From positions 1,054,001 to 1,118,000 of the forward strand of contig CP081940.1 of NCBI GenBank assembly GCA_019823025.1: 64,000 nucleotides of DNA, written 5' to 3'. Below, in pieces: positions 45,913 to 56,806 of this stretch. Position 1 is the first letter of the stretch. Each line of letters begins with the position of its first letter. The translations under genes were made by a program, and so were the position numbers. This stretch comes from Methylophilales bacterium. GTDB taxonomy: Bacteria > Pseudomonadota > Gammaproteobacteria > Burkholderiales > Methylophilaceae. Under the pieces are notes generated by a model. It saw only the letters and a program-made list of their open reading frames with translations. It was not told where the DNA came from and searched no databases.

Positions 45913-46833
45913 TTATTTTTCTGCTTTAACATCGACAACTGCAAGATTAGATTGATTAGTTCCGAGCCAGATTGCTAAGGGGCAACCCACCATAATTGAA
46001 GAATAGATACCAAATAAAATCCCGATTGTTAATGCAATTGAAAAGTTATGTAAGATTTCGCCACCAAAAATTAACATACATACAACAACTGTTTGAGTAG
46101 ACAGGTGTGTCATTATGGTTCGTGACATTGTTCGTGTAATTGCGTTGTTAACAACTTCAATAACTGAAGACTTTCGCATGATGCGAAAATTCTCCCTAAC
46201 TCGATCGAAGACTACAACAGACTCATTAACCGAGTATCCTAAAACTGCTAGCACAGCTGCTAGAACCGTGAGATTAAATTCCCATTGAAAAAATGCAAAG
46301 AAGCCAAGTATTATCACAACATCATGCATATTAGCGACGATTGCAGCAACAGCAAATCTCCACTCAAATCGAAGCCACAGATAGAGCATGATCCCTATAC
46401 CAACAAATAGTATCGCTAAGGCCCCGTCTTCATAGAGCTCATCACCAACTTGGGAGCCAACCGACTCGACCCTCTCAATTTTTAATGCTGGGTCTGATTC
46501 CTTTAATGTAAGAGCAATTTTTTCTGACAGGTCAGCAAGTGATAAATTTTCTACTACTGGAAGTCTGATTAAAACATCACTACTCGTTCCAAAATTTTGT
46601 ACTTGTGCCTCTGGCAGATCAATTTTTTTTAGTGTCGAACGAATTTCTTCAAGGTTTGCTGCTTGCGGATAACTCACTTCCATTAGTGTGCCACCAGTAA
46701 AATCGACACCTAAGTTTAATCCTCGAGTGACTAAGAATAAAATTGAAGCAATGAATATCGATGTAGAAATAATTGCAGAAATTTTTCTAAATTTCATGAA
46801 AGGAATATCTGTTTTTACTCTAAAAATTTCCAT
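45913..46833 (-). CDS. secF: Protein translocase subunit SecF
   Basis: Inner-membrane partner of SecD that uses the proton gradient to complete export. 306 aa. MKFRKISAIISTSIF, VDFTGGTLMEVSYP at the first periplasmic segment, and the conserved NESVVVFDRVREN in the membrane core are present, with six predicted helices. It starts three bases after secD. Confidence 0.97.
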   Translation of the reverse strand: MEIFRVKTDIPFMKFRKISAIISTSIFIASILFLVTRGLNLGVDFTGGTLMEVSYPQAANLEEIRSTLKKIDLPEAQVQNFGTSSDVLIRLPVVENLSLADLSEKIALTLKESDPALKIERVESVGSQVGDELYEDGALAILFVGIGIMLYLWLRFEWRFAVAAIVANMHDVVIILGFFAFFQWEFNLTVLAAVLAVLGYSVNESVVVFDRVRENFRIMRKSSVIEVVNNAITRTMSRTIMTHLSTQTVVVCMLIFGGEILHNFSIALTIGILFGIYSSIMVGCPLAIWLGTNQSNLAVVDVKAEK

Positions 46834-46836
46834 AAT

Positions 46837-48735
46837 TTAATTATTTTCTACTTTGAAAATCTCTCCGATAGAGATTTTTTTAATTGTTCTTTTGTTCCCA
46901 TAAATATAATTTACAATCCCTCTTGAGACAAATATAGCGCTATATACAGAGGTTAAGATACCAAGTACAAGAACTACAGCAAACCCTTTAATAGGGCCAG
47001 AGCCAAACATAAATAAGGCAAGGCCGGCAATCATGGTCGTAATATTTGAGTCAAGGATTGTCCCCCATGCTTTATCGTAGCCTTGACTTATACTTCTTTG
47101 AGGGGGCATGCCATTTCTAATCTCATCTCTTATACGTTCGTTTATAAGCACGTTAGCATCAATCGCCATACCAATTGTGATAGCAATCGCAGCAAGCCCA
47201 GGCAATGTTAATGTAGCTTGAAGGGCAGATAATAATGCAGTTAAAAATAATAAATTTACCGATAAGCCAATAACTGAAACAACTCCAAAGAACATGTAGT
47301 AGGCGACTATTAAGACAACAATAGCTGCAAAACCCCACATCGTCGAATTAACACCGCGGGCAATATTTTCTTTACCCATGCTTGGCCCAACCGTCCTTTC
47401 TTCTACTATTTCCATTGGGACAGAGAGTGACCCTGCTCGCAAAAGCAAAGAGATATCAGTTGATTCTTGGGCATTTTCCATACCAGTAATCATCACATTG
47501 CCCCCACCAATCTCACTCTTAATTTTGGGCGCTGTAATTACTTCAGTATAATTTTTTTCAATAAGCAACAATGCGATTCTTTTGCCTATATTTTTTCGGG
47601 TTACTTCTTTAAAAATATTGGTACCTACAGAATCTAAATCAAGATATACAACAGATTGGCCTGTCATTTGATCAACGCCAGGTGAAGCGTCCTCTAACCT
47701 TTCCCCAGTTAAAATCACCTCTTTTTTTACTAAGAGAGGATTCTCAGAGCGATCATAATAGAGTTCAGTACCAGGGGGTAGCTGCCCATTTTCAGCTTTC
47801 TCTATGGTAGCTGGATCTGATCTTTCTTCATCCACCATTCTCATTTCTAAAATGGCGGTTCTTCCAATAATCTCTTTCGCTTTTGCTGTATCTTGAACGC
47901 CAGGAAGTTGGACAACAATTCTATCTTTACCTTGTTGTTGGATTATTGGTTCAGCAACACCCAACTCATTAACTCTATTATGTAAGGTTTCAAGGTTTTG
48001 TTTTAGGGCAAAGTTAACATTCTCTTCATCTGTATATTGATTATTTTTAATTTTTAAGATGAATTCATTATTACTTTTAATTTGTGAAAAATTAAATGCT
48101 TCAGTCTCCTTTGCAGGTCCCTTACCTCCAAAAATTGAACGACCCGAACCTTGAGCCCTTATGATATTTTTTGCTTGATTTAATGCGTCCTCTGATTTGA
48201 ACTTTAATTGTACATAATTATTGATGACTTTTGAGTCATAGTATTTAACATTTTCTTTTTGCAATTCTTTTCTAACATTTACTAAAAAACCGTCATTCTT
48301 TTTTTCCGAAAGTTTTGATAAATCAAGTTGCATTAGAAAATGAACTCCACCTCTAAGATCAAGACCAAGATACATGGGAAGTGCACCAAGATTGGATAAC
48401 CAATCAGGTGAGTTTGAAATAAGGTTAAGCGCTACAACAAATTTATTACCTAAGCTTTTTTCAATAACTTGCTTGGCATTTAATTGATCATTTGCTTCTT
48501 TAAACTTAATTTTTATATCAGTATCTTCAAAGGCAATTCCAATATTTTGGATTTTTGCTTTATCAAGGGACGATTCAACCAACTTAAGCGTGGATCTGTC
48601 AATGGTTTCACCTGCTTTCACGGGCATCACTTGGACAGCAAAGGACTCCCCATAAAAATTTGGTGTGACATACAGGAGACTTAACCCAATAGTTAAAAGG
48701 ATTAAAATATATTTCCAACTAGAGTACTGATTCAT
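46837..48735 (-). CDS. secD: Protein translocase subunit SecD
   Basis: 632 aa. One N-terminal membrane helix, a large periplasmic head with LGLDLRGGVHFLMQLD and QQQGKDRIVVQLPGV, then five C-terminal helices with AIAITIGMAIDANVLINERIRDE, the RND-type core. The order yajC-secD-secF is standard, with 20 bases after yajC. Acts with SecF at the periplasmic side of SecYEG. Confidence 0.97.
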   Translation of the reverse strand: MNQYSSWKYILILLTIGLSLLYVTPNFYGESFAVQVMPVKAGETIDRSTLKLVESSLDKAKIQNIGIAFEDTDIKIKFKEANDQLNAKQVIEKSLGNKFVVALNLISNSPDWLSNLGALPMYLGLDLRGGVHFLMQLDLSKLSEKKNDGFLVNVRKELQKENVKYYDSKVINNYVQLKFKSEDALNQAKNIIRAQGSGRSIFGGKGPAKETEAFNFSQIKSNNEFILKIKNNQYTDEENVNFALKQNLETLHNRVNELGVAEPIIQQQGKDRIVVQLPGVQDTAKAKEIIGRTAILEMRMVDEERSDPATIEKAENGQLPPGTELYYDRSENPLLVKKEVILTGERLEDASPGVDQMTGQSVVYLDLDSVGTNIFKEVTRKNIGKRIALLLIEKNYTEVITAPKIKSEIGGGNVMITGMENAQESTDISLLLRAGSLSVPMEIVEERTVGPSMGKENIARGVNSTMWGFAAIVVLIVAYYMFFGVVSVIGLSVNLLFLTALLSALQATLTLPGLAAIAITIGMAIDANVLINERIRDEIRNGMPPQRSISQGYDKAWGTILDSNITTMIAGLALFMFGSGPIKGFAVVLVLGILTSVYSAIFVSRGIVNYIYGNKRTIKKISIGEIFKVENN

Positions 48736-48755
48736 TTAAATAAACTTAAACAATT

Positions 48756-49037
48756 TTATATTGATTTAATTGTTCCCTTGGGAAGGACGGCTTGAACTGT
48801 TTGCTTTTGAATTTTAATTTGTGAATTGGCATTCACTTCTAAAATTGCAAATTGATCATTTAATTTAGTTATTTTCCCTAAGATGCCGCCACTTGTTGAG
48901 ACTTCGTCTCCTACTTTTAGCGCAGCTAACATCGCTTTTACTTTTTTTGCTTGTGCCATTTGAGGTCTAATAAGCATAAAGTAAAAAAGTACAAAAATAA
49001 TAATAAATGGTAAAAACCCTGACAATGCTTCGTTCAC
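48756..49037 (-). CDS. yajC: Sec translocon accessory protein YajC
   Basis: 93 aa with one membrane helix (about residues 8-26), the conserved LIRPQMAQAKK after it, LKVGDEVSTSGGILGKI and a basic C-terminus. Binds SecDF. It lies between tgt and secD, 46 bases after tgt. Confidence 0.95.
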   Translation of the reverse strand: MNEALSGFLPFIIIFVLFYFMLIRPQMAQAKKVKAMLAALKVGDEVSTSGGILGKITKLNDQFAILEVNANSQIKIQKQTVQAVLPKGTIKSI

Positions 49038-49083
49038 GTTGTAATTTCCTTAAAAAAACATGATTTTATCATAAGAAGGAGCT

Positions 49084-50202
<1,119 letters not shown>

Positions 50203-50287
50203 CTAAATATAGAATCTAGTAGTATAAAATATTAATAAGTCTTAAACGATGATTATTCGTTGATTGTAGGATAAAATCTGGTAATAA

Positions 50288-51061
50288 ATGAAAATTAAAA
50301 TAAAAAATAACAAAAAAGATATGTTGGGGAAGAAGGGGTTCTATCTGCTTCCAAATATTTTTACCACGGCATCCTTGTTCGCAGGTTTTTATGCCATAGT
50401 GCAGGCAATGAATGGGGCATTTGATCATTCGGCTATTGCAATCTTTATTGCGCTTATTTTGGATGGGCTTGATGGCAGGGTTGCTAGGTTAACCAATACT
50501 GAAAGTGATTTTGGTGCTGAATACGATAGTCTGTCTGATATGGTGTCTTTTGGCGCCGCGCCAGCATTGGTGATCTATGTGTGGGCATTAAATCCTTTAG
50601 GAAAGTTTGGTTGGATTATTGCCTTTATATATTGTGCCTGTGCCGCATTCAGGTTAGCTCGCTTTAATGTAAAATTAGACATTGAAAATAAGAAATATTT
50701 TTCTGGTTTGCCATCCCCAGCAGCAGCAACATTACTTGCAAGTTTCATTTGGATATCCTTTGATAATGGGATTAATGGTGATGATATCTTTTTAGGTTTC
50801 TTCCAGATGCAATGGTTTGCTGCAGTTTTAACTTTTTTTTCTGCTTTAGCTATGGCGTCTGACTTAAAATATTACAGCGGTAAAAATCTTAATTTTAGAA
50901 AAAGTCAGCCATTTATCGCTATTTTGATTATTGTGATCATTTTTGGTGTGATTTCTCATAATCCAGCTGAAATAGTATTTTTAATTGCTCTTCTATATGC
51001 ATTATCTGGCCCTTATAGCTATTTGCAGTCTAAGAAACTTTCAAATTATATTAACTTTTAA
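50288..51061 (+). CDS. pssA: CDP-diacylglycerol--serine O-phosphatidyltransferase
   Basis: Makes phosphatidylserine, precursor of phosphatidylethanolamine. 257 aa, about seven hydrophobic helices. The CDP-alcohol phosphotransferase motif D-G-x2-A-R-x8-G-x3-D-x3-D is present as DGLDGRVARLTNTESDFGAEYDSLSD, with the four essential Asp residues. The length and single CAP motif fit the membrane (Bacillus-like, type II) enzyme, not the E. coli PLD-like one. Ten bases before leuA, an adjacency common in betaproteobacteria. Confidence 0.94.
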   Translation: MKIKIKNNKKDMLGKKGFYLLPNIFTTASLFAGFYAIVQAMNGAFDHSAIAIFIALILDGLDGRVARLTNTESDFGAEYDSLSDMVSFGAAPALVIYVWALNPLGKFGWIIAFIYCACAAFRLARFNVKLDIENKKYFSGLPSPAAATLLASFIWISFDNGINGDDIFLGFFQMQWFAAVLTFFSALAMASDLKYYSGKNLNFRKSQPFIAILIIVIIFGVISHNPAEIVFLIALLYALSGPYSYLQSKKLSNYINF

Positions 51062-51070
51062 ATAACGAAT

Positions 51071-52603
51071 ATGAATGAATTAATCATTTTTGATACAACG
51101 CTTCGTGATGGTGAACAAAGCCCTGGAGCCTCAATGACTCAGGAAGAAAAGTTGAGAATTGCAAAGCAACTAGAAAAATTAGGTGTGAATGTCATAGAAG
51201 CCGGATTTGCTGCAGCTAGTCCTGGTGATTTTAGCTCTATTAATGCTATTTCAAAAATTATTGATAAATCAACTGTCTGCTCATTAGCAAGGGCGCTTGA
51301 AAGTGACATTAAAAAAGCTGGTCAAGCGATTGAGCCAGCTAAGCACAAAAGAATCCATACCTTTATCGCAACAAGTAAGATTCATATGGAAAATAAACTA
51401 AGAATGAGCCCTGAACAGGTTTTAAATAGGGGGGTTGAGGCTGTTAAATGGGCATTAGAGTATACAGATGACGTTGAATTTTCAGCTGAAGATGCAGTGA
51501 GATCGGATGTCAATTTTTTGATTGAAATTTTTGATGCGGTAATTAAGGCAGGTGCTAAAACAATCAATGTACCAGACACAGTAGGGTACTCAATTCCTAA
51601 GAGCTGGGGAAACCTTATGAATGAATTAATTTCAAAAGTACCCAATTCACAAGATGTTATATGGTCTACACATTGTCATAATGACTTAGGCATGGCTGTC
51701 GCAAATTCTTTATCTGCTGTACAAAATGGAGCAAGACAAGTGGAATGTACCATTAATGGATTAGGGGAAAGAGCGGGAAATGCAAGCCTTGAGGAAATAG
51801 TGATGTCTGTCAAAACAAGAAAAGATATCTTTAACCTCGAAACTAAAATTAATACTGAGCAGATTGTAACAACCTCTAAGTTAGTCTCAAATATTACAGG
51901 CTACCCTGTACAGCCTAATAAGGCGATTGTAGGGGCGAATGCATTTGCCCATGAATCAGGTATTCATCAAGATGGTGTTCTAAAACATCGAGAAACGTAT
52001 GAAATTATGAGAGCTCAAGATGTGGGTTGGGGCGCTAACAAAATTTCGTTAGGTAAGTTATCTGGACGGAATGCATTTAAAAATAGATTGGTTGAGCTTG
52101 GTATTGAGTTGGATTCTGACGAAGTTTTAAATTCTACATTCGATAGATTTAAGGCGCTTGCAGATAAAAAATCTGAAATTTACGATGAGGATATTCATGC
52201 GCTCGTTACTGAAGAGTTTGTATCTGGTGCTGTTGATCGATTTAAACTTATTTCATTAAAGTCTATTACAGATACTCAAAAAAAACCTTTTGCAGAAATT
52301 GAAATTTCGGTAGATGGAGAGTTAAAAAATGCAAAGGCAGAGGGCGGCGGTCCTGTGGATGCAACATTCAAAGCAATCGAACTAATTGCGAAATCAAATA
52401 CTGAGCTTTTATTGTACTCGGTGAACAATATTACTTCAGGTACAGATTCAAAAGGGCAGGTCACTGTGAGGCTCGCCAAAGGGGGGAGGGTAGTAAATGG
52501 GTTAGGTTCTGATACCGATATCGTTATTGCTTCCTCGATGGCCTATCTCAACGCTCTAAACAAACTCGTTTCTAAGGCAGAACGAGCTCACCCTCAAGTC
52601 TAG
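51071..52603 (+). CDS. leuA: 2-isopropylmalate synthase
   Basis: Committed step of leucine synthesis: acetyl-CoA plus 2-ketoisovalerate. 510 aa. The N-terminal TIM barrel starts with [15 protein letters not shown] (metal Asp and catalytic Arg), has [15 protein letters not shown] with the metal histidines, and [14 protein letters not shown]. The C-terminal regulatory LeuA dimer domain (about residues 395-510) is present, so leucine inhibition is likely. HAD-IB gene follows after 13 bases. Confidence 0.97.
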   Translation: MNELIIFDTTLRDGEQSPGASMTQEEKLRIAKQLEKLGVNVIEAGFAAASPGDFSSINAISKIIDKSTVCSLARALESDIKKAGQAIEPAKHKRIHTFIATSKIHMENKLRMSPEQVLNRGVEAVKWALEYTDDVEFSAEDAVRSDVNFLIEIFDAVIKAGAKTINVPDTVGYSIPKSWGNLMNELISKVPNSQDVIWSTHCHNDLGMAVANSLSAVQNGARQVECTINGLGERAGNASLEEIVMSVKTRKDIFNLETKINTEQIVTTSKLVSNITGYPVQPNKAIVGANAFAHESGIHQDGVLKHRETYEIMRAQDVGWGANKISLGKLSGRNAFKNRLVELGIELDSDEVLNSTFDRFKALADKKSEIYDEDIHALVTEEFVSGAVDRFKLISLKSITDTQKKPFAEIEISVDGELKNAKAEGGGPVDATFKAIELIAKSNTELLLYSVNNITSGTDSKGQVTVRLAKGGRVVNGLGSDTDIVIASSMAYLNALNKLVSKAERAHPQV

Positions 52604-52616
52604 AACAAAATTTTTT

Positions 52617-53279
52617 ATGAATCTTGCAATATTCGACCTTGATAATACGCTCCTAGATGGAGATTCTGATTATAACTGGGGTTTATACCTGGTAAAAAAA
52701 GGTTACCTCGATGAAGGCGAATATAAAGAGCAGAATCAAAAGTTTTTCGAAGAATATCAAGTGGGTAAATTAGATATTTTTGCGTTTGCTGAATTTCAAT
52801 TCCGGTTTTTAAAAAATAACACAAGAAAATTTCTTAATAATGTCCGGTCTGATTATATCAATGAAATCATTAAGCCAATGATCTTAAAAAAAGCAGTTGA
52901 TTTAGTAAATCAACACAAAGAGGCTGGGGATAGATTGCTCATAATTACAGCAACCAATAGCTTTATTACAAAACCGATTGGAGAACTTTTTGGAATTGAT
53001 GAGCTTATAGGCACAGACCCTGAGGAAAATGAAGGTGAATTTACAGGTAAAGTTAAAGGCACTCCTTCCTTTAAAGAAGGCAAGGTGACTCGATTATTTG
53101 ATTGGCTGGATGAGAAAAATTTAAAATTAGCAGATTTTGAAAAAACTTTTTTCTACAGTGATTCTCATAATGATCTTGCCTTACTCGAGGTTGTAACTAA
53201 TCCAGTAGTCGTTAATGGAGATAAAATTCTCCTAGAAAAAGCACAAGAAAAAAACTGGCCTACACTACGTTTAAAATAA
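52617..53279 (+). CDS. HAD-IB phosphatase (SerB/CicA-like)
   Basis: 220 aa. Motif I FDLDNTLLDGDSDYNWG (about residues 6-22), motif II ITATNSF near 113, motif III Lys in FKEGKVTRL near 142 and motif IV YSDSHNDLALLE near 178, all in HAD subfamily IB layout. The NTLLDGDSDY-W start is that of the CicA/YngB-like group of small phosphatases; substrate unknown (phosphoserine or a lipid phosphate are possible). It follows leuA closely and converges with the CcsA-like gene. Confidence 0.87.
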   Translation: MNLAIFDLDNTLLDGDSDYNWGLYLVKKGYLDEGEYKEQNQKFFEEYQVGKLDIFAFAEFQFRFLKNNTRKFLNNVRSDYINEIIKPMILKKAVDLVNQHKEAGDRLLIITATNSFITKPIGELFGIDELIGTDPEENEGEFTGKVKGTPSFKEGKVTRLFDWLDEKNLKLADFEKTFFYSDSHNDLALLEVVTNPVVVNGDKILLEKAQEKNWPTLRLK

Positions 53280-53282
53280 TTT

Positions 53283-54068
53283 TTAAACTAAAACTACTTC
53301 TACGACAAACTTTGTCCCAAGATAGGCAAGAATCAAGAAAGCAAAAGCAAGTAAGGAAATGATTATTGATTTTTTTCCTCGCCACCCAAATTGAACCCTC
53401 CCAAATAAAACTAGCGCATATGAAAGCCAGGCAAGAATAGTAAAAATGGTTTTATGATTCCAATCAAGTGATTGACCAAAAAGAAAATATGAAAAAAATA
53501 AGCTTGAAAATAGAGTAAAGGTCAAGAATATAAAGCCTACCCAATAAATCTGAAATAATTTACTTTCTACATCAAGCAATGGTTCACTGCTTGAGATCAT
53601 TGATGAACTTTTAGTTTCGGCATGTAAGCTTTTTTCAAATAATAGTAAAAATAAAGAAAAAATAGAACCAAAGGCAAGCAATCCATAGCCAAGCATAGCA
53701 ATAATAATATGAATGCTTGCAGAAAATGAATAGTAGTGAACGGTCTGATGATCGGGTTGAATTAAAGGAAATACGAGCACTATTATTAATGCAGGAATTA
53801 AGGTAAATATTTCCAATCCTCGGTATTTAGATTTGCTGTTCAATAAAAGGTATATCAAAACGATTATCCAGCTCAATAGTAATGTGGAGTTAGCAAAACT
53901 TAAGTCAACGCCTTGATTAAAGATGTGATTATAAATCAGCAATGCATGCGAGATTAAGCCTGCAGCAACAAGAACGTTATAATTTTTTATGATTTTAATA
54001 TTTGAGAGTGAAGAGAGGCATGGGATCAAATATAAAATCAATGTAACTAAATAAAGGGTTTCATTCAT
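53283..54068 (-). CDS. CcsA/YpjD-like cytochrome c biogenesis membrane protein
   Basis: 261 aa, about eight membrane helices. The heme-handling region has HIIIAMLGYGLLAFGSIFSLFLL and WNHKTIFTILAWLSYALVLFGR near residue 205, with histidines where the CcsA/HemX family places heme ligands; the tryptophan-rich WGxFWxWD motif of true CcsA is not evident. In betaproteobacteria this gene type is regularly divergent from ffh, as here. Likely inner-membrane role in heme or cytochrome assembly; exact role unknown. Confidence 0.83.
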   Translation of the reverse strand: MNETLYLVTLILYLIPCLSSLSNIKIIKNYNVLVAAGLISHALLIYNHIFNQGVDLSFANSTLLLSWIIVLIYLLLNSKSKYRGLEIFTLIPALIIVLVFPLIQPDHQTVHYYSFSASIHIIIAMLGYGLLAFGSIFSLFLLLFEKSLHAETKSSSMISSSEPLLDVESKLFQIYWVGFIFLTFTLFSSLFFSYFLFGQSLDWNHKTIFTILAWLSYALVLFGRVQFGWRGKKSIIISLLAFAFLILAYLGTKFVVEVVLV

Positions 54069-54147
54069 GTTTATATTTTAATTAATTAATAAAGACAATT
54101 ATAATGGAAATAACAACTATTCAACAATTAACAAATTAATAAACTTT

Positions 54148-55500
54148 ATGCTTGAAAATTTAACAGACAAACTTCAATCGGTAGTAAAGACAATTCGAGG
54201 CCAAGCCCGCTTCACAGAAGAAAATATCAGTGATGCAATGAGGGAGGTACGTATAGCATTAATCGAAGCAGACGTCGCAATACCTGTTGTTAAATATTTT
54301 ATAGATAAGGTAAAAGAGAAGGCGTTAGGGGCTGAAGTTTTAAAAAGTGTCTCACCAGGCCAGGCAATTATTAAGATAGTGCAAGATGAGCTGACAAGCT
54401 TAATGGGCAGTGATAATGCTGAGTTAAATATTGCTACAAAACCACCCGCTATTATTTTGATGGCCGGCCTTCAGGGATCTGGAAAAACAACCACAGCAGC
54501 CAAGCTAGCCAAAATTCTTAAAGAGGAAAAGAAGAAGGTCTTGTTAGTTAGTGCAGACGTTTATCGACCTGCCGCGATTGAGCAACTTAAAACATTAGCG
54601 GAATCATTGGAAATAGAATGTTTTGATTCGACAGCTAAGGATAAGCCAAAAAATATTGCTTCTGCTGTTCTGAGTTATGCAAAAAAACATTATTTTGATG
54701 TGATTATTTTTGATACTGCCGGTCGTTTGGGAATTGACGAATTAATGATGAAGGAAATTAAAGAACTTCACAAAATACTTAATCCAGTTGAAACACTTTT
54801 TGTTGTTGATGCAATGCAGGGACAAGACGCTGTTAATACAGCGAAAGCTTTTGGAGACACATTACCTCTGACAGGGATTGTGTTGACAAAATTAGATGGA
54901 GATTCAAGAGGCGGGGCAGCCTTATCGGTTAGACATGTGACAGGGAAGCCAATTAAATATATTGGTGTGAGTGAAAAAGTATCAGGCCTAGAAGTTTTTT
55001 ACCCAGATCGCATATCTTCTCGAATCCTTGGGATGGGCGATATTGTCGGTCTTGTTGAAGAGGCCCAAAAAAATGTAGACATTAAAGAAGCTGAGAAGAT
55101 AGCAGATAAAGTTAAGTCTGGTAAAAATTTCGATTTGGATGATTTTAAGAATCAAATTGAACAGATGAAAAAGATGGGAGGTGTTGGAGCAATGATGGAT
55201 AAGCTTCCATCCCAATTAGCAGGTAGTGCATCGAAAATAGATCCTGAACAAGGAGACAAGTCGATGATGCAAATTGAAGCAATTATAAATTCCATGACAA
55301 AATTAGAGAAAACAAAGCCTGAAATCATCAAAGCAAAAAGAAAGATAAGGATTGCAAACGGTTCTGGAGTTAAGGTCCAGGATGTTAATCGCCTCCTTAA
55401 GCAATTTGAAGAAATGCAAAAAATGATGAAAATGTTCTCTAAAGGTGGAATCGGTAAAATGATGAGAGGCCTTGCCGGTAAAATTCCAGGGATGAATTAG
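54148..55500 (+). CDS. ffh: Signal recognition particle protein Ffh
   Basis: GTPase that binds signal sequences with 4.5S RNA and targets nascent membrane proteins to FtsY. 450 aa. N domain, G domain with GLQGSGKTTTAAKLA (about residues 104-118), DTAGRLGIDELMM, TKLDGDSRGGAAL, and a Met-rich M domain from about 325 (QIEQMKKMGG, MMKMFSKGGIGKMM). TATAAT at 54100-54105 is a possible -10 box in the 79-base divergent gap. Confidence 0.98.
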   Translation: MLENLTDKLQSVVKTIRGQARFTEENISDAMREVRIALIEADVAIPVVKYFIDKVKEKALGAEVLKSVSPGQAIIKIVQDELTSLMGSDNAELNIATKPPAIILMAGLQGSGKTTTAAKLAKILKEEKKKVLLVSADVYRPAAIEQLKTLAESLEIECFDSTAKDKPKNIASAVLSYAKKHYFDVIIFDTAGRLGIDELMMKEIKELHKILNPVETLFVVDAMQGQDAVNTAKAFGDTLPLTGIVLTKLDGDSRGGAALSVRHVTGKPIKYIGVSEKVSGLEVFYPDRISSRILGMGDIVGLVEEAQKNVDIKEAEKIADKVKSGKNFDLDDFKNQIEQMKKMGGVGAMMDKLPSQLAGSASKIDPEQGDKSMMQIEAIINSMTKLEKTKPEIIKAKRKIRIANGSGVKVQDVNRLLKQFEEMQKMMKMFSKGGIGKMMRGLAGKIPGMN

Positions 55501-55583
55501 TAAACCTCTTTTGTTATCAATACTGAATTTTTTTTTTAATGTTCTGTCATTGAACTAGTTAGTTAATAATCTGTTTAATTTTA

Positions 55584-55612
55584 TTGACCCAACATTGTTA
55601 ATGTTGGATAAT
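55584..55612 (+). promoter_or_regulatory. Promoter of tRNA-Lys with a dyad in the spacer
   Basis: TTGACC (55584-55589), 17 bases, GATAAT (55607-55612), with predicted start near 55619, eight bases before the mature tRNA. The spacer consists of a perfect inverted repeat, CCAACATT-GTT-AATGTTGG (55589-55607), that touches both hexamers. No T-run follows it, so it is not a terminator of ffh. Confidence 0.65.
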
Positions 55613-55626
55613 TCATGCTTCGTTTT

Positions 55627-55702
55627 GGGGAGTTAGCTCAGCTGGTAGAGCACCGGACTTTTAATCCGTTGGTCACGCGTTCGATCCGCGTACTCCCTAC
55701 CA
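55627..55702 (+). tRNA. tRNA-Lys (TTT)
   Basis: 76 bases with encoded CCA. Cloverleaf: acceptor GGGGAGT/ACTCCCT, D arm GCTC/GAGC, anticodon loop CTTTTAA with anticodon TTT, T arm ACGCG-TTCGATC-CGCGT, discriminator A. Two odd pairs are visible: G1-U72 and a C27-U43 mismatch at the top of the anticodon stem. Seven T follow the CCA within one base, and could act with the T arm as an intrinsic terminator. Confidence 0.96.
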
Positions 55703-55793
55703 TTTTTTTGACTCAAGAATTTACCTCACTTTTTTGTAATACATATTTATTTATATATATTGAATTATGTAAGCGTTATGACATCCTATTAAT

Positions 55794-56798
55794 ATGTATG
55801 GTGTAAAAAAATTAATTCTTACCCTTCTTTTCTTATTCCCATCACATTTATTTGCCTATCCACCACAATCTGAATTATTTGGATTGAGTGAGTCAATGAC
55901 TCATATTTGGGTAACATTTAAAGATGGTGTTACTGGAACAGGTTCAGGTATTGTTGTAAAAAAGAATCATGTTGCAACAAATTGTCATGTCTTAGCAGAT
56001 TCTCGTGGTGTTAATGCAGTAAAGTATTTCAAAACCTATGTACCGATTGCGATATATGCAGATTGGGAAAATGATTTATGTATTTTAAAATTTGACGACT
56101 TACCCTTGTCTCCGGTTAAACTTGGAAATTCTGAAAACCTCAATTATGAAGATAAAGTTTTTGCCCTCACTTTCCCTAATGATAATCCGGTCCCATTGCC
56201 TTCCTATGGGCATGTTAAGGCCCTCTATCCCTTTAAGGGAGGTAATGTTATTCGAACATCTGCTTCATTCACACTTGGTTCAAGTGGAGGTGGTTTATTT
56301 GATTTAGATTTTAACCTAATAGGGATTACGACATTCAAAAGTCCTGGTAGAAGATTTGGAAATTTTTATTGTATCCCAGCGGATTGGGTCGAAAAATTAC
56401 TTCAAGAGGAGCCGCAAATAGACTTAGTTAGCACAGGAAGGCCATTTTGGAGCTTACCCGACGAAGAAAAACCATTTTTTATGCAAATTATAATGCCGAT
56501 GGAGAAGAAGAAATGGCAGAAAATGTTGGATATTGCCAAAAGGTGGACACAAGCGGATGAAGATAGCGCAGATGCTTGGTATTATTTAGGTTATGCAAAG
56601 GCAAAGTTGGGCAGTCTGGATTATGCGAAGCTATTTTTAAATCAAGCTTATAAACTGAATGACCGGCATTTAGAATCTCTGGTTGAGTTATATGATATAT
56701 CTGTAATCCAATCAGATATAAATGAATCACTGAGGATACTAGAATTAATAAAAGCAATAAATCCAGAAAGAGCGGAATATATAGTAAAAAAATCTTAA
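55794..56798 (+). CDS. Exported trypsin-like serine protease with TPR-like C-terminus
   Basis: 334 aa. Signal peptide ends near residue 21 (HLFA). Chymotrypsin/DegP-type catalytic domain: His65 in VATNCHVLADS, Asp94 in WENDLCILKF and Ser164 in TLGSSGGGLFD, with SGIVV before the His. Instead of a PDZ domain the C-terminus (about residues 225-334) is helical with TPR-like repeats (ADAWYYLGYAKAKLGSLDYAKLFLNQA, LESLVELYDIS). Periplasmic by inference. It lies alone between tRNA-Lys and the tRNA-Arg pair. Confidence 0.85.
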   Translation: MYGVKKLILTLLFLFPSHLFAYPPQSELFGLSESMTHIWVTFKDGVTGTGSGIVVKKNHVATNCHVLADSRGVNAVKYFKTYVPIAIYADWENDLCILKFDDLPLSPVKLGNSENLNYEDKVFALTFPNDNPVPLPSYGHVKALYPFKGGNVIRTSASFTLGSSGGGLFDLDFNLIGITTFKSPGRRFGNFYCIPADWVEKLLQEEPQIDLVSTGRPFWSLPDEEKPFFMQIIMPMEKKKWQKMLDIAKRWTQADEDSADAWYYLGYAKAKLGSLDYAKLFLNQAYKLNDRHLESLVELYDISVIQSDINESLRILELIKAINPERAEYIVKKS

Positions 56799-56806
56799 AG
56801 AGTAAT

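Noticed and set aside
55589..55607. Hairpin after ffh as a rho-independent terminator
   Set aside because: No T-run follows, and it lies precisely between -35 and -10 of the tRNA-Lys promoter.
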